From the NCBI RefSeq assembly GCF_024453815.1, contig NZ_CP072934.1, forward strand, positions 2,325,604 to 2,389,603: a stretch of DNA of 64,000 nt, given 5' to 3'. Below, piece by piece: positions 15,399 to 23,624 of the stretch. Position 1 is the first letter of the stretch. Each line of letters begins with the position of its first letter. The position numbers and the translations under genes are program-made. The DNA comes from Corynebacterium pseudogenitalium. GTDB taxonomy: Bacteria; Actinomycetota; Actinomycetes; Mycobacteriales; Mycobacteriaceae. The notes below the pieces were generated by a model that was not told the origin of the DNA, did no database searches, and saw nothing but the letters and a program-made list of their open reading frames with translations.

Positions 15399-16403
15399 AT
15401 GAACACTCTCTACAACGGCATGACCATCGACCTCGACACGCCCCTGATCCACCAAAAACAGCGAACACCAAACCATGCATACCAGCAGGTCAGCGTGCGT
15501 CGCTACCTACAAAACGAACACTGCCTGCAACCATGGCAAGTCCAAAACAATGCGCGCTACCACCCCAAAAACGTCAGGTATCACGCCCCGGCAGCAGTCC
15601 GTGCAATCGCACACGCGGTAGAACAACCCGGCAGCATCATCGCCGGATTCTCGGCACTCGCGCTCTACGGCTTGCCCTATCTCGTCGAAGGCGCTGACAC
15701 CACCCTGGTGACCACCTCCGGCCACACCAGCGTAGCCGGGGCCTGCCGTCCGACAATCCGCCGATCGCGGATCTCACTTGCAACATGGACCGTCACCCAC
15801 CGAGGTGTATCACTGCAAGCGGTCACACCACTCACCGCCGTAATACAGGCACTTGTGCAGGTCAAACGTGGTGAGCACCTGTGGAGAACCGTCACTGTAG
15901 AGGGGCTGGCCCCCGAAGAGGTCAGAGGTATCCAACTAGTTGACTGTGTGCGACGTTTTTGGGGCATCACACCCAGCAGCATCGCCAAGGCAGCTAGGCA
16001 CAAAATTGACGCCACATGGCTGCACAAGGTGCTACGACACAGCAGCGTATTGGCGGACTCACCAAAAGAAACTGAAATGCGCCTGCTGGTTGCCGCCCTG
16101 GCCAACCGGTACGGCTGCACGGTCGAAGAACAAGTGCCGCTGAGGGTCGGTGACCAGCTTGTCACAGTGTTTGACCTTGCCATTCCCGAGTTGAAGATTG
16201 CCGTCATGTACGACGGCGCACATCACTCCGATTACCAACAGCGGAATAAGGACTCCTCCATCACCTTAAAGATGATTCGGCAAGGTTGGACACCGGCGCG
16301 GTGCTCGGCAGCCACAATGTTTGAGTGCCTCACCTTGATCGAAGAGCTGATGCAGGAAGGCCGGGTTCGTGTGCAGACCAGAAAAGTTCCCAACGGATTT
16401 TGA
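15399..16403 (+). CDS. DUF559-like protein with degenerate VSR-type nuclease fold
   Basis: 334 residues. The C-terminal third (VTVFDLAIPELKIAVMYDGAHH...DSSITLKMIRQGW) matches the DUF559/VSR-endonuclease-like fold common in actinobacteria, but the glutamate that usually precedes YDG is methionine, so nuclease activity is doubtful. The central part resembles AbiEi-like or transcription-regulator-fused members (GFSALALYGLPYLVEGADTTLVT). The last codons and stop lie inside repeat copy C, so the repeat supplies the C-terminus (KVPNGF). It stands alone between two inverted repeat copies. Function unknown. Confidence 0.8.
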   Translation: MNTLYNGMTIDLDTPLIHQKQRTPNHAYQQVSVRRYLQNEHCLQPWQVQNNARYHPKNVRYHAPAAVRAIAHAVEQPGSIIAGFSALALYGLPYLVEGADTTLVTTSGHTSVAGACRPTIRRSRISLATWTVTHRGVSLQAVTPLTAVIQALVQVKRGEHLWRTVTVEGLAPEEVRGIQLVDCVRRFWGITPSSIAKAARHKIDATWLHKVLRHSSVLADSPKETEMRLLVAALANRYGCTVEEQVPLRVGDQLVTVFDLAIPELKIAVMYDGAHHSDYQQRNKDSSITLKMIRQGWTPARCSAATMFECLTLIEELMQEGRVRVQTRKVPNGF

Positions 16404-16514
16404 ATAACGGGAACTTTCTTCGTGGACATGCGTCGCCACCTGCGGAAACACGAGTGCCGGTCGACGGGAACGGGCCTGAAAGCCGAAATCGTTCCCGGGC
16501 GCGGGAACTTTTTC
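16381..16514 (+). repeat. 134-bp dispersed repeat, copy C (most intact)
   Basis: Inverted ends GAAAAGTTCCC (16381-16391) and GGGAACTTTTTC (16503-16514). There is a left hairpin AAAGTTCCC/GGGAACTTT (16383-16417) and a right hairpin GTTCCCGGGCGCGGGAAC. The left end overlaps the 3' end of the DUF559-like gene, and its hairpin may terminate that transcript. No target-site duplication could be made out. Confidence 0.8.
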
Positions 16515-16555
16515 GGAGGGGCAAGGCGGGGCGGAGCTGGGGACGTGGCAGGGCC

Positions 16556-18178
16556 CTACGCCCCGGCCTTGGCCGCCCTACGCACCTGCAACGCGCCGAC
16601 GAACCCGAGGGCCAGGAAGGCGGTGGCGGCGAGGAGGGACCAGCGGGCGGCGTCGGCCATGCCCTCGCTGAGGGCCTGCACAACGACTGCGGTTTGGTCG
16701 CCGAATGCGCTGGCTGTGCCCTCCATGCGGAGTTGGGTGATGGCGGAGCCGGCGGATTGGCGGGTGGTGGAGGAGGTGGCGTCGGCAAGGGGGCCGGTGA
16801 TGCCGGCGGCCGTGAGGGTCTTGGGGAGGGTGATGGCGAGGGCCATCGAGAAGACGGAGCCGGAGACCGCGGTGCCCAGGGCTGAGCCGACTTGGCGGAC
16901 GGTGCTTTGGGTGGCGGAGCCCTGGCCGGAGCGCTGTACCGGAATATCCCGGAGCACGGTGCCGGTGAGCTGCGCCGATGCCAAGCCCAGGCCGAGGCCG
17001 TAGAGGGTGAGTGGGGCGGCGATGAGCCAGCCGCTGGTGTCGGCGCCCATGATAAGGGCGAGGATGACGACGCCCACAACCTCGAGGGCGAGGCCGATCA
17101 GGACGGTGCCCGGCGCGCCGAAGCGGGCGGCGACGTGGCGGGCGGCCGCGCCGGAGAGGAACGCGCCGACGGCCATCGCGGCCAGGACCAGGCCGGCGGA
17201 CATGACGGACAGGCCCAGCGCATTAATAAGGTAGAGCGGCAAGATGAAGATGATGGCGAACTCGCCGATGGCGACGGCTCCGGCGGTGATGTTGCCCCAG
17301 GAGAAGGTGGAGTAGGAGAACAGACCCAAGTCGAGGAGCGCGGAGCGTTCCACGCGTTTGCGGTGCTGCTCCCAGCGGATGAAGAGGAAGAAGGCCACGG
17401 CGGAGATCGCAAGTGCCACGGGGACGGGGGAGACCGGGGCGGTGGTGGGCCAGGTCCAGCCGAACACGGTCAGGGGCTCCTTGGGGGTCCACCAGCCAAG
17501 GTCGGGTGCCTCGATGATGGCGAAGACGAGGGTGCCGAACGCGATGGCGCTGAGCTGGGCGCCGTCGACATCGATGCCGGGGAGCTTGTCGGGGCTGCGG
17601 GTCTCGCGGACGGTGAGCACCGCGCCGATGGCGACGATCACGCCGATTGGCACGTTGACCAGGAAGATCCAGTGCCAGGACACCCACTGCGTCAGCGCAC
17701 CGCCGGCCAGGGGACCGACCGCGGCCGCGCCTGAGATCACGGCGCCCCACACGCCGAAGGCGGCAGCGCGGTACTTGCCGCGGAAGACCGCGTTTACCGT
17801 CGAAAGGGTTGACGGCATGATGAGGGCAGCACCGACGGCTTGCACTGCACGGGCGGAAATGAGGGTCGAGGCGGACGTCGAAAAGCCGGCGAGGACGCTG
17901 CCCGCGACGAACACCCCGAGGCCCGCGAGGAAGGCGCGCTTGCGGCCCCACGAATCCGCAATCTTGCCCGTGGACAGCAACAACGCGGCGAGCAACACCG
18001 CGTACAGGCTGTTCACCCACTGTGCCTGGGTGAGGTCCAGGCCGAGGTCAGTAATTATCGACGGCAACGCCACGCCAACGATCGTGCCGTCGAGAACGAT
18101 GACCCCGAGCCCCACCGAGAGGACGGCGAGGCTGATCCAATCGCGGCGCGTTGGCGTGGTGACCTCTACTTCGCTCAT
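16556..18178 (-). CDS. MFS multidrug exporter, DHA2 (14-helix) family
   Basis: 540 residues with about 14 hydrophobic segments. It carries the DHA2 motifs LDGTIVGVALPSI in helix 1, GKIADSWGRKRAF between helices 2 and 3, and GPLAGGALTQWVSWHWIFLVNVP at helix 5. Proton-driven export of hydrophobic drugs or dyes is the family role. ATG 18178 is preferred; GTG 18181 overlaps the stop of the upstream DUF2871 gene. The two genes form one minus-strand unit whose promoter region holds operator-like palindromes, so induction through a repressor is plausible, though no regulator gene is adjacent. Confidence 0.93.
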   Translation of the reverse strand: MSEVEVTTPTRRDWISLAVLSVGLGVIVLDGTIVGVALPSIITDLGLDLTQAQWVNSLYAVLLAALLLSTGKIADSWGRKRAFLAGLGVFVAGSVLAGFSTSASTLISARAVQAVGAALIMPSTLSTVNAVFRGKYRAAAFGVWGAVISGAAAVGPLAGGALTQWVSWHWIFLVNVPIGVIVAIGAVLTVRETRSPDKLPGIDVDGAQLSAIAFGTLVFAIIEAPDLGWWTPKEPLTVFGWTWPTTAPVSPVPVALAISAVAFFLFIRWEQHRKRVERSALLDLGLFSYSTFSWGNITAGAVAIGEFAIIFILPLYLINALGLSVMSAGLVLAAMAVGAFLSGAAARHVAARFGAPGTVLIGLALEVVGVVILALIMGADTSGWLIAAPLTLYGLGLGLASAQLTGTVLRDIPVQRSGQGSATQSTVRQVGSALGTAVSGSVFSMALAITLPKTLTAAGITGPLADATSSTTRQSAGSAITQLRMEGTASAFGDQTAVVVQALSEGMADAARWSLLAATAFLALGFVGALQVRRAAKAGA

Positions 18179-18180
18179 CA

Positions 18181-18615
18181 CTAGCGCCTTACTGATTCTG
18201 GCTCAACAGACTTGAGCGCGCGACCGAGCGCCGCCATGAACAGGCCCAACGCAATCGTGATCGCGATGTGGCCCAAGCCCGCGATACCCGCGATCATCGC
18301 CGTGGACTCCTTGCCCTGCACAGTGAGGATGCCGTGCCAGACCATCATGCCCGAGGTCATGAGCACGCCGACGTTGTACACCCAGAAGAACCACGTGAAC
18401 AGCTTGCCGGACCGCGAAACCTGGAACAGCTTCTCCAACACCAAGAAGATCAACGACATGACGAACCCGAGCACCAACAAGTGCGTGTGCGTCACACCAA
18501 GCTGCGTGAACTGGCCCTCCGGGAAATCATTCGCGCGGGTGAACTCGCGGTAGAACAACCCCGCGCCCAACCCAAGCACCAAGTACAACACTGCTGCCCT
18601 GTACAACTTCTGCAC
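18181..18615 (-). CDS. DUF2871 membrane protein
   Basis: 144 residues with four to five hydrophobic segments (AAVLYLVLGLGAGLFYREF, THLLVLGFVMSLIFLVLE, FFWVYNVGVLMTSGMMVWHG). It matches the DUF2871 family of small actinobacterial membrane proteins, whose histidines (THTH, WHG, GLGH) hint at heme or metal binding. The GTG at 18615 is chosen because AAGGAG lies eight bases upstream. The downstream MFS exporter begins at its stop codon, so the two are co-translated. Confidence 0.8.
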   Translation of the reverse strand: MQKLYRAAVLYLVLGLGAGLFYREFTRANDFPEGQFTQLGVTHTHLLVLGFVMSLIFLVLEKLFQVSRSGKLFTWFFWVYNVGVLMTSGMMVWHGILTVQGKESTAMIAGIAGLGHIAITIALGLFMAALGRALKSVEPESVRR

Positions 18616-18656
18616 CTTGCACACTCCTTCTACAACCGCCAACACGGGCGGGAAAT

Positions 18657-18739
18657 CCATTGACACCATCAATGGTGCTGGAGCGGACGCAGAAAGTAAT
18701 CGCGCAGCAGGTTGAACATTGCGTCAACCGAACGGTTGA
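18657..18739. promoter_or_regulatory. Operator-like palindromes upstream of DUF2871-MFS
   Basis: Two perfect inverted repeats: CCATTGA, 5 bases, TCAATGG (18657-18675), and TCAACCG-AA-CGGTTGA (18724-18739). A further GGTTGA half-site lies at 18710-18715. Their size fits binding by TetR- or MarR-type repressors. The protease gene ends at 18746, so the promoter of the DUF2871 operon must lie here. Confidence 0.55.
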
Positions 18740-18745
18740 GTGGGG

Positions 18746-19729
18746 TTAGCGCTTGAGCCCATCCACGAACCGCGCGATCATGGGCTCGCCCAGCAGGTAC
18801 GCGGCGTAGAGACTCAGCCCTGCGATGCCGATCACGATCGACAGCGTGAGCCCAAGGACCATGTCCTCCTGCTGCCGACTCAGGGGTTCCCCGGCCTTGA
18901 TCTTCGAGGACAACACCTCAAACTCGTTGGCCACTCGCTTCATCCAGGGCTGGCCGGGTGGGCGCGTCCTGGTTTCCGGGGCGAGGAGGCCAGGGGCGTC
19001 GTCGTGAATCCCGCACGACTCGGGCTGCGTGCGCGTGTAGGTGGGAACTTCCGTGCTGGCACGGCAGGACTTCGCGGTTACGGAGGTGAGTTTCCACTCG
19101 TACCAGGGCTTACCCTGCGGAGTTTCGGTACTGCTGGTCTGCGAGATCACGCCAACGAATGAGAGGGGGTTGCCGGAGTCATCGACGAGCCAGGCGGGCC
19201 CGCCCGAGTCGCCCTGGATGAAGGTCTCGTCGGCCTCGACTTTGATCACGCCGTCGCCCGCGCCCTGGATATGCCCGCACACAACCTTGCGTTGCTTCAC
19301 TGAGTTCGCGCACACTTCCATGTCGGCTTCGAGGGAGTCGTAATCGGCAATTGCATCGCCCGAAAACAGGTTCTGGCCTGCGATGATATCCTCGTACAGT
19401 CGCACGGCCATGACGTCGTCGTTTTTGAAGCGGGCGTCGATAAGCCCGGCGCGAGTGCTGTAGCCCACCGCTTGACTCTTCTTGTACAGGATCTCTCCCG
19501 CGTCCTGTGAGAAGCAGTGGCGCGCGACGTACGCAGTTTTCGACGCCGCGTCGACATAGCCGACCTGGCACTTCGTGATGCCCACCTCAACAACATCACC
19601 CTGGTTCACCACGACGCCGGCGGTGTAGCGCACGGAACTGAGGTCCGCAGCAGCGTTGGGAGCGGCGGCGCCCGCTAGCGCCAGCGTTACTGCTAGCGCT
19701 GCAGCTCCGAGTTTAGTTGCGCGTCGCAC
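18746..19729 (-). CDS. Secreted trypsin-like S1 serine protease, membrane-anchored
   Basis: 327 residues. A signal peptide covers the first ~27 residues (ending PNAAA). The protease domain has H71 in VARHC, an aspartate near 98-105 (DARFKNDD) and the nucleophile S175 in GDSGGP; the cysteines in VARHC and elsewhere suggest disulfides. A single helix near the C-terminus (LSIVIGIAGLSLYAAYLLG) follows a linker, so the enzyme is likely held at the outer face of the membrane. It is transcribed alone. The 70 bases upstream reach a parS site at 19800. Confidence 0.92.
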   Translation of the reverse strand: MRRATKLGAAALAVTLALAGAAAPNAAADLSSVRYTAGVVVNQGDVVEVGITKCQVGYVDAASKTAYVARHCFSQDAGEILYKKSQAVGYSTRAGLIDARFKNDDVMAVRLYEDIIAGQNLFSGDAIADYDSLEADMEVCANSVKQRKVVCGHIQGAGDGVIKVEADETFIQGDSGGPAWLVDDSGNPLSFVGVISQTSSTETPQGKPWYEWKLTSVTAKSCRASTEVPTYTRTQPESCGIHDDAPGLLAPETRTRPPGQPWMKRVANEFEVLSSKIKAGEPLSRQQEDMVLGLTLSIVIGIAGLSLYAAYLLGEPMIARFVDGLKR

Positions 19730-19799
19730 CTGCGCTCCTTTTGGGTGAAAAACAACATAGTTAAAGACATCTTAGTCTAGTCCACCGCCCCGTTTCCCA

Positions 19800-19815
19800 T
19801 GTTTCACGTGAAACA
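19800..19815. other. parS centromere site 1
   Basis: TGTTTCACGTGAAACA, an exact match to the bacterial ParB-binding consensus. It is intergenic, between the S1 protease and malic enzyme genes. The cognate parAB genes lie at 58615-60575. Confidence 0.9.
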
Positions 19816-19893
19816 CACCGGGGTTAACCCATAGACCCGGGCGCACCACAGCTGTACTATGGGGTCAATCTTTAGGATGACGAAAGGGAAATC

Positions 19894-21033
19894 ATGCAGG
19901 GACAGCCAACAACCGAGGAAATCTTCGCAGCTCACGAGGGCGGCAAGCTCTCCATCCAATCGCGGATGGAGGTGAACACCATGCGGGATCTCGCCATCTG
20001 CTACACGCCGGGGGTAGCGGAAGTGTGCGAGGCGATCGCGCAGGACCCCGCCCAGGCACGCCGCTACACGGGGGCAGGGAACACCGTCGCCGTCATCACC
20101 GACGGCACCGCGGTCCTCGGGCTCGGGGACATCGGCCCCCAAGCATCGCTGCCCGTCATGGAAGGCAAAGCCCAACTCTTCCAGCAGTTCGCTGGACTGA
20201 ACTCCTTTCCGATCGTCCTCGACACCCAGGACGTCGACGAAATCGTCGACACCGTCGTGCGAATCGCGCCCTCCTTCGCGGCCATCAACCTCGAAGACAT
20301 CGCCGCGCCACGCTGCTTCGACATCGAACGCCGCCTCGACGAACGCCTCAACATCCCCGTCATGCACGACGACCAGCACGGCACCGCCGTCGTTATCTAT
20401 GCGGCACTACGCAACGCCGCGCGCGTCCTCGGCCGCACCCTCGCCGACCTGCGCGTTGTCATCTCCGGCGCCGGCGCCGCGGGCATCGCATGCGTCGACA
20501 TGCTGCTCCACGCCGGCATCCGCGACATCATCGTCCTCGACTCCCAAGGCCCTATCCACGCTGACCGCGTCGGCCTCACCCCCATCAAACAGTCCCTCGC
20601 CGCGCGCACCAACCCCCGCAATATCCACACCACCGTCGACGACGCCCTCAGCGACGCCGACACCTTCATCGGCCTCTCGCGCGGCCACATCACCGAGGAG
20701 CAAGTCCTCCTCATGTCTGAGGCACCGATCTTGTTCTCGCTGGCCAACCCCACTCCGGAAATCGATCCGGAAGTCGCGCGGCGGCACGGAGGGGTCGTCG
20801 CAACGGGGCGCTCGGACATGCCCAACCAGATCAACAACGTCCTCGCGTTCCCCGGCATCTTCCGCGGCGCCATCGACGCCGGCGCCACCCACATCACCCG
20901 CCCCATGCTGCTCGCCGCCTCCGAAGCCATCGCCTCACTTATCGACGCCCCCACCGCCCACAACATCGTCCCCCAAGCACTCGACCCCCGCGTGGCACCG
21001 GCCGTCGCCAAGGCGGTGGCGGACGCCGTGTAA
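19894..21033 (+). CDS. malE: NAD(P)-dependent malic enzyme
   Basis: 379-residue short-form malic enzyme: oxidative decarboxylation of malate to pyruvate and CO2, linking the TCA cycle to pyruvate. It carries YTPGVAEVC, GDIGPQASLPVMEGK, the metal-binding NLEDI and HDDQHGTA, and a Rossmann motif GAGAAG. The C-terminal phosphotransacetylase-like domain of long forms is absent, as in C. glutamicum, where the gene is called malE (not the maltose-binding protein). GAAAGGG precedes the ATG. The symbol rests on family knowledge. Confidence 0.95.
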   Translation: MQGQPTTEEIFAAHEGGKLSIQSRMEVNTMRDLAICYTPGVAEVCEAIAQDPAQARRYTGAGNTVAVITDGTAVLGLGDIGPQASLPVMEGKAQLFQQFAGLNSFPIVLDTQDVDEIVDTVVRIAPSFAAINLEDIAAPRCFDIERRLDERLNIPVMHDDQHGTAVVIYAALRNAARVLGRTLADLRVVISGAGAAGIACVDMLLHAGIRDIIVLDSQGPIHADRVGLTPIKQSLAARTNPRNIHTTVDDALSDADTFIGLSRGHITEEQVLLMSEAPILFSLANPTPEIDPEVARRHGGVVATGRSDMPNQINNVLAFPGIFRGAIDAGATHITRPMLLAASEAIASLIDAPTAHNIVPQALDPRVAPAVAKAVADAV

Positions 21034-21065
21034 CAGAACAGGTAGCAGGGGGCGATAGTCGCAGT

Positions 21066-21827
21066 ATGAAGAACACTGCACTTGCTAGCGGCGCCGCAAT
21101 TGCCATCGCCGCATCCACGCTCATCGCCCCACAAGCCACCGCTGCCACCGCTGCCACCCAAGTCGCCAGCGGCACCTTCACCTGGCCAATCAAGCAGTCC
21201 CTCCTGCAGGAACTGAACAAGAACGCCAACCTGGTGACCGATGCCGGCGTCTACGCCAAGGACCAAGCCGTCTTCGACCCGAACGCCAACCTGGTCACCT
21301 TCCCCCTCGACGTCGCCGACACCCGCCTCGACGCCAACGGCAACGGCGTCCTCCACTTCGACGGCGAACTGAAACTGCACGGCACCGTCGCCCCCAAGGT
21401 CGACATCGACGACATCAAAATCACTATCACCGGCACCAACGCCACCATCACCGGCGACATCGAATCCGGAACGGTCATCGAACGCGAACACAACGACGTG
21501 GTCCTGGGCACCTTCCAACTCGACAACGCCATCGACCCATCGCAGCCCAACTTTGCCGCCAAGGCCCGCCCTGTCACCTACGGCATCGGCATCACGCCAC
21601 TCGGCCTCAAAGCCGGCGAGACTCCATCCGACGCCAAGGCCGACCTCAACCTGACCTTCGGCAAGGCCGACCTGAGCTCCCGCCTCGACATCGACACCGA
21701 GGACAAGCTCAAAGCCGCAGGCATCGCCCTCGGCGTCCTGGCGGCTCTCGGTGCCATCGTGGCCGTCGTAGCAGGGCCACTGAAGGACCTACTGCCGTTC
21801 GACCTACCCGCGAAGCTGCCGTTCTAA
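21066..21827 (+). CDS. Secreted HtaA-domain-like surface protein
   Basis: 253 residues with a signal peptide (cut after about residue 26, ATA), an HtaA-like domain (TFTWPIKQSLLQEL..., then LHFDGELKLHG...IDDIKITITGTNATITGDI) and a C-terminal helix followed by DLPAKLPF. HtaA domains in corynebacteria bind heme at the cell surface; whether the heme-ligand Tyr/His are kept here needs alignment. It lies 32 bases after malE with no clear terminator, so it may share that transcript. Its C-terminus resembles that of the small secreted proteins at 43.7-45.2 kb. Confidence 0.75.
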   Translation: MKNTALASGAAIAIAASTLIAPQATAATAATQVASGTFTWPIKQSLLQELNKNANLVTDAGVYAKDQAVFDPNANLVTFPLDVADTRLDANGNGVLHFDGELKLHGTVAPKVDIDDIKITITGTNATITGDIESGTVIEREHNDVVLGTFQLDNAIDPSQPNFAAKARPVTYGIGITPLGLKAGETPSDAKADLNLTFGKADLSSRLDIDTEDKLKAAGIALGVLAALGAIVAVVAGPLKDLLPFDLPAKLPF

Positions 21828-22543
21828 AACAGCGGTTCACCCACCGGGTGCATCTCACCGCCACCCTGCAACGGCCACGGGAAGAACCCAACGTGGCCGT
21901 AAAACAGGGTCAGGCCGAGGAACACCCACATCATGCCGATGATGAACGTCACCGGCACAAACACCTTCCGGGCAACCGGGCTGGTCAGCACGAACGGGGA
22001 AAGCAACGCCGAAAGCCCCGTACCCACATACAAGGTAAACACCATAAACGGCTCAAGCATCGAGCCCGCCAACAAACGCGCAATCGGCTCAACCTCTGGT
22101 GGACGCCACTGACCAAAATGCATCCCGGCGATACCAAACATGATCAGGCCAAACCCACCGACCGCAGCCACATACAGAATCGGGCGGAGCGTAGCCACCC
22201 AGTCCAAATCACGAATACCGCGGTCAGCACGATCCTCTGCGCGAAGCACGGCAACACCAACGATAAGTGTCATCACACCATAAAATGCGGCCGGTTCACC
22301 AAACGTCACATTATCGACCGCACAACAGAACACACCCTCGATCTGTTCCAGCGGCCACGTGAGCATCATATGCACACCCGTCATCCCGAGAAACGCACCG
22401 AGGAACACGAACGCCCAGCCAAACCCAGACACTGAGCGGTCTCCGGCTTTCTGCAACGCACGCATGAACAGCGGCACCATCAGCATAATTACACCGACGA
22501 CCAGTCCCATCGTCGTGTTGTACGTGATACCTTGCATCAACAT
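21824..22543 (-). CDS. DUF981 membrane protein
   Basis: 239 residues with about seven hydrophobic helices and conserved MHFGQW and TLFYGHVGFFPWPLQ, matching the DUF981 family. Function unknown. GGAG lies eight bases upstream of the ATG. It follows a 78-residue membrane protein with a four-base gap, as one operon. The 3' end overlaps the convergent HtaA-like gene by four bases. Confidence 0.82.
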   Translation of the reverse strand: MLMQGITYNTTMGLVVGVIMLMVPLFMRALQKAGDRSVSGFGWAFVFLGAFLGMTGVHMMLTWPLEQIEGVFCCAVDNVTFGEPAAFYGVMTLIVGVAVLRAEDRADRGIRDLDWVATLRPILYVAAVGGFGLIMFGIAGMHFGQWRPPEVEPIARLLAGSMLEPFMVFTLYVGTGLSALLSPFVLTSPVARKVFVPVTFIIGMMWVFLGLTLFYGHVGFFPWPLQGGGEMHPVGEPLF

Positions 22544-22547
22544 GGCC

Positions 22548-22784
22548 CTAGCTCCTCTCCGCCAACAAGTACTGACGAATCGTCATCAACGCAATCATCG
22601 AGCAAAAGGCAATCGTCCACGTCAGCGCCCCAAGGTCCTCACCCTTCACGCCGCCCATGACCCAGAAAAACAGCCCACCGACGACCACAAAGATCGTCAA
22701 TAGCACCCAACTCGCCGTGAGAAGTTTCGACGCCCACCCCTGCGTCTGATCATCAACCGGCACCAGCTCTTTGCCTACATGCAT
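22548..22784 (-). CDS. Small two-helix membrane protein
   Basis: 78 residues: a polar N-terminus then two hydrophobic helices (WVLLTIFVVVGGLFFWVMG and TIAFCSMIALMTIRQYLLA). ATG 22784 is preferred over an upstream TTG because AGGA lies five bases away. It is first gene of a two-gene operon with the DUF981 gene. No recognised family. Confidence 0.65.
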   Translation of the reverse strand: MHVGKELVPVDDQTQGWASKLLTASWVLLTIFVVVGGLFFWVMGGVKGEDLGALTWTIAFCSMIALMTIRQYLLAERS

Positions 22785-22810
22785 AGTTGTCCTACTTTCA
22801 CTCAAGAACT

Positions 22811-22853
22811 GCAGTACGCACGTACTGCTAAAAATGAGGATACCCTAATTATG
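22811..22853. promoter_or_regulatory. Operator palindrome and DtxR-like site upstream of the DUF981 operon
   Basis: Perfect palindrome GCAGTACG-CA-CGTACTGC (22811-22828), then GAGGATACCCTAATTA (22836-22851), which keeps the AGGnTAnCCTAA core of iron-responsive DtxR boxes (about 11 of 19 consensus positions). Both lie upstream of the minus-strand operon. Confidence 0.4.
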
Positions 22854-22891
22854 GCGTTTACCTTGGAATATTTGCCTCTTTTCCCGCGGGC

Positions 22892-22919
22892 TTTACAAGG
22901 GAGAAAATTTGGCTATAAT
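22892..22919 (+). promoter_or_regulatory. Strong promoter-like sequence without an obvious gene
   Basis: TTTACA, 16 bases, TATAAT. It points right into 700 bases of noncoding DNA (palindromic repeats) before the lipoprotein gene at 23625. It could drive a noncoding RNA or a long 5' leader. Nothing else is seen in 22920-23060. Confidence 0.4.
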
Positions 22920-23060
22920 AATTGTCGAGCCTCCTGCCCACGGATTCCCCCCGAGTCCGGTTGAGCACTCAACACCCCCCCATTTTCGAGTGCGAGAGCG
23001 CAGGGGGTTCACTCTTTGCGTTTTTATGTTTGAGGCCCTTGCAGGCAGGCCCCGGCCCCG

Positions 23061-23541
23061 CACCAAATTCCTGGATTTTCCCTAGGTGGGAAGTGGCGTT
23101 GGCAAAAGCCCAGGTCGGGGGTCGGCCAGGTGGGAATGTGGTGCGTACACAGAGGCCTCAGTGCCAAGAGACGCATGTTTGAATTCCGGCCTCCACATTT
23201 CCGCAGTTCATAAATGTGCTAGAGGTTATCGGTTGCGTTGTTTGGCACTGGCACGCCGAGATACGACACCAAATTCCTGGATTTTGGGAAGCGGCGTTGA
23301 CAAAAGCCCAGGTCGGGGGTCGGCCAGGTGGGAATGTGGTGCGTACACAGAGGCCTCAGTGCCAAGAGACGCATGTTTGAATTCCGGCCTCCACATTTCC
23401 GCAGTTCATAAATGTGCTAGATGTTATAGGTTGCGTCTTCTGGCACTGGCACGCCGAGATACGACACCAAATTCCTGGATTTTGGGAAGTGGCGTCGATA
23501 AAAGCTTAGGTCGTTGAACCTGCGTGAGGGAATTTGGTGCG
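23061..23541 (+). repeat. Composite palindromic repeat, three end-elements in tandem
   Basis: Three ~80-base elements with inverted ends CACCAAATTCC/GGAATNTGGTGCG at 23061-23145, 23267-23343 and 23465-23541. They are separated by two nearly identical ~120-base segments that carry their own inverted pair (GTGCCAAGAGACGC ... TTGGCACTGGC). The period is 206 then 198 bases, the extra bases being an insertion in the first element. The same architecture recurs at 55722-55994. Noncoding. Confidence 0.75.
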
Positions 23542-23624
23542 CGGGGAGGGGCGGGTTCGGGCATCGGGGTGTCGGTGGGTACACTGCTGGCGTAATCGCA
23601 ACCCCTAAGAAGGAGTCTTTTCCT

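Noticed and set aside
22851..22964. A 37-codon gene downstream of the DtxR-like site
   Set aside because: No ribosome-binding site, and the frame runs through the TATAAT promoter; composition is not protein-like.
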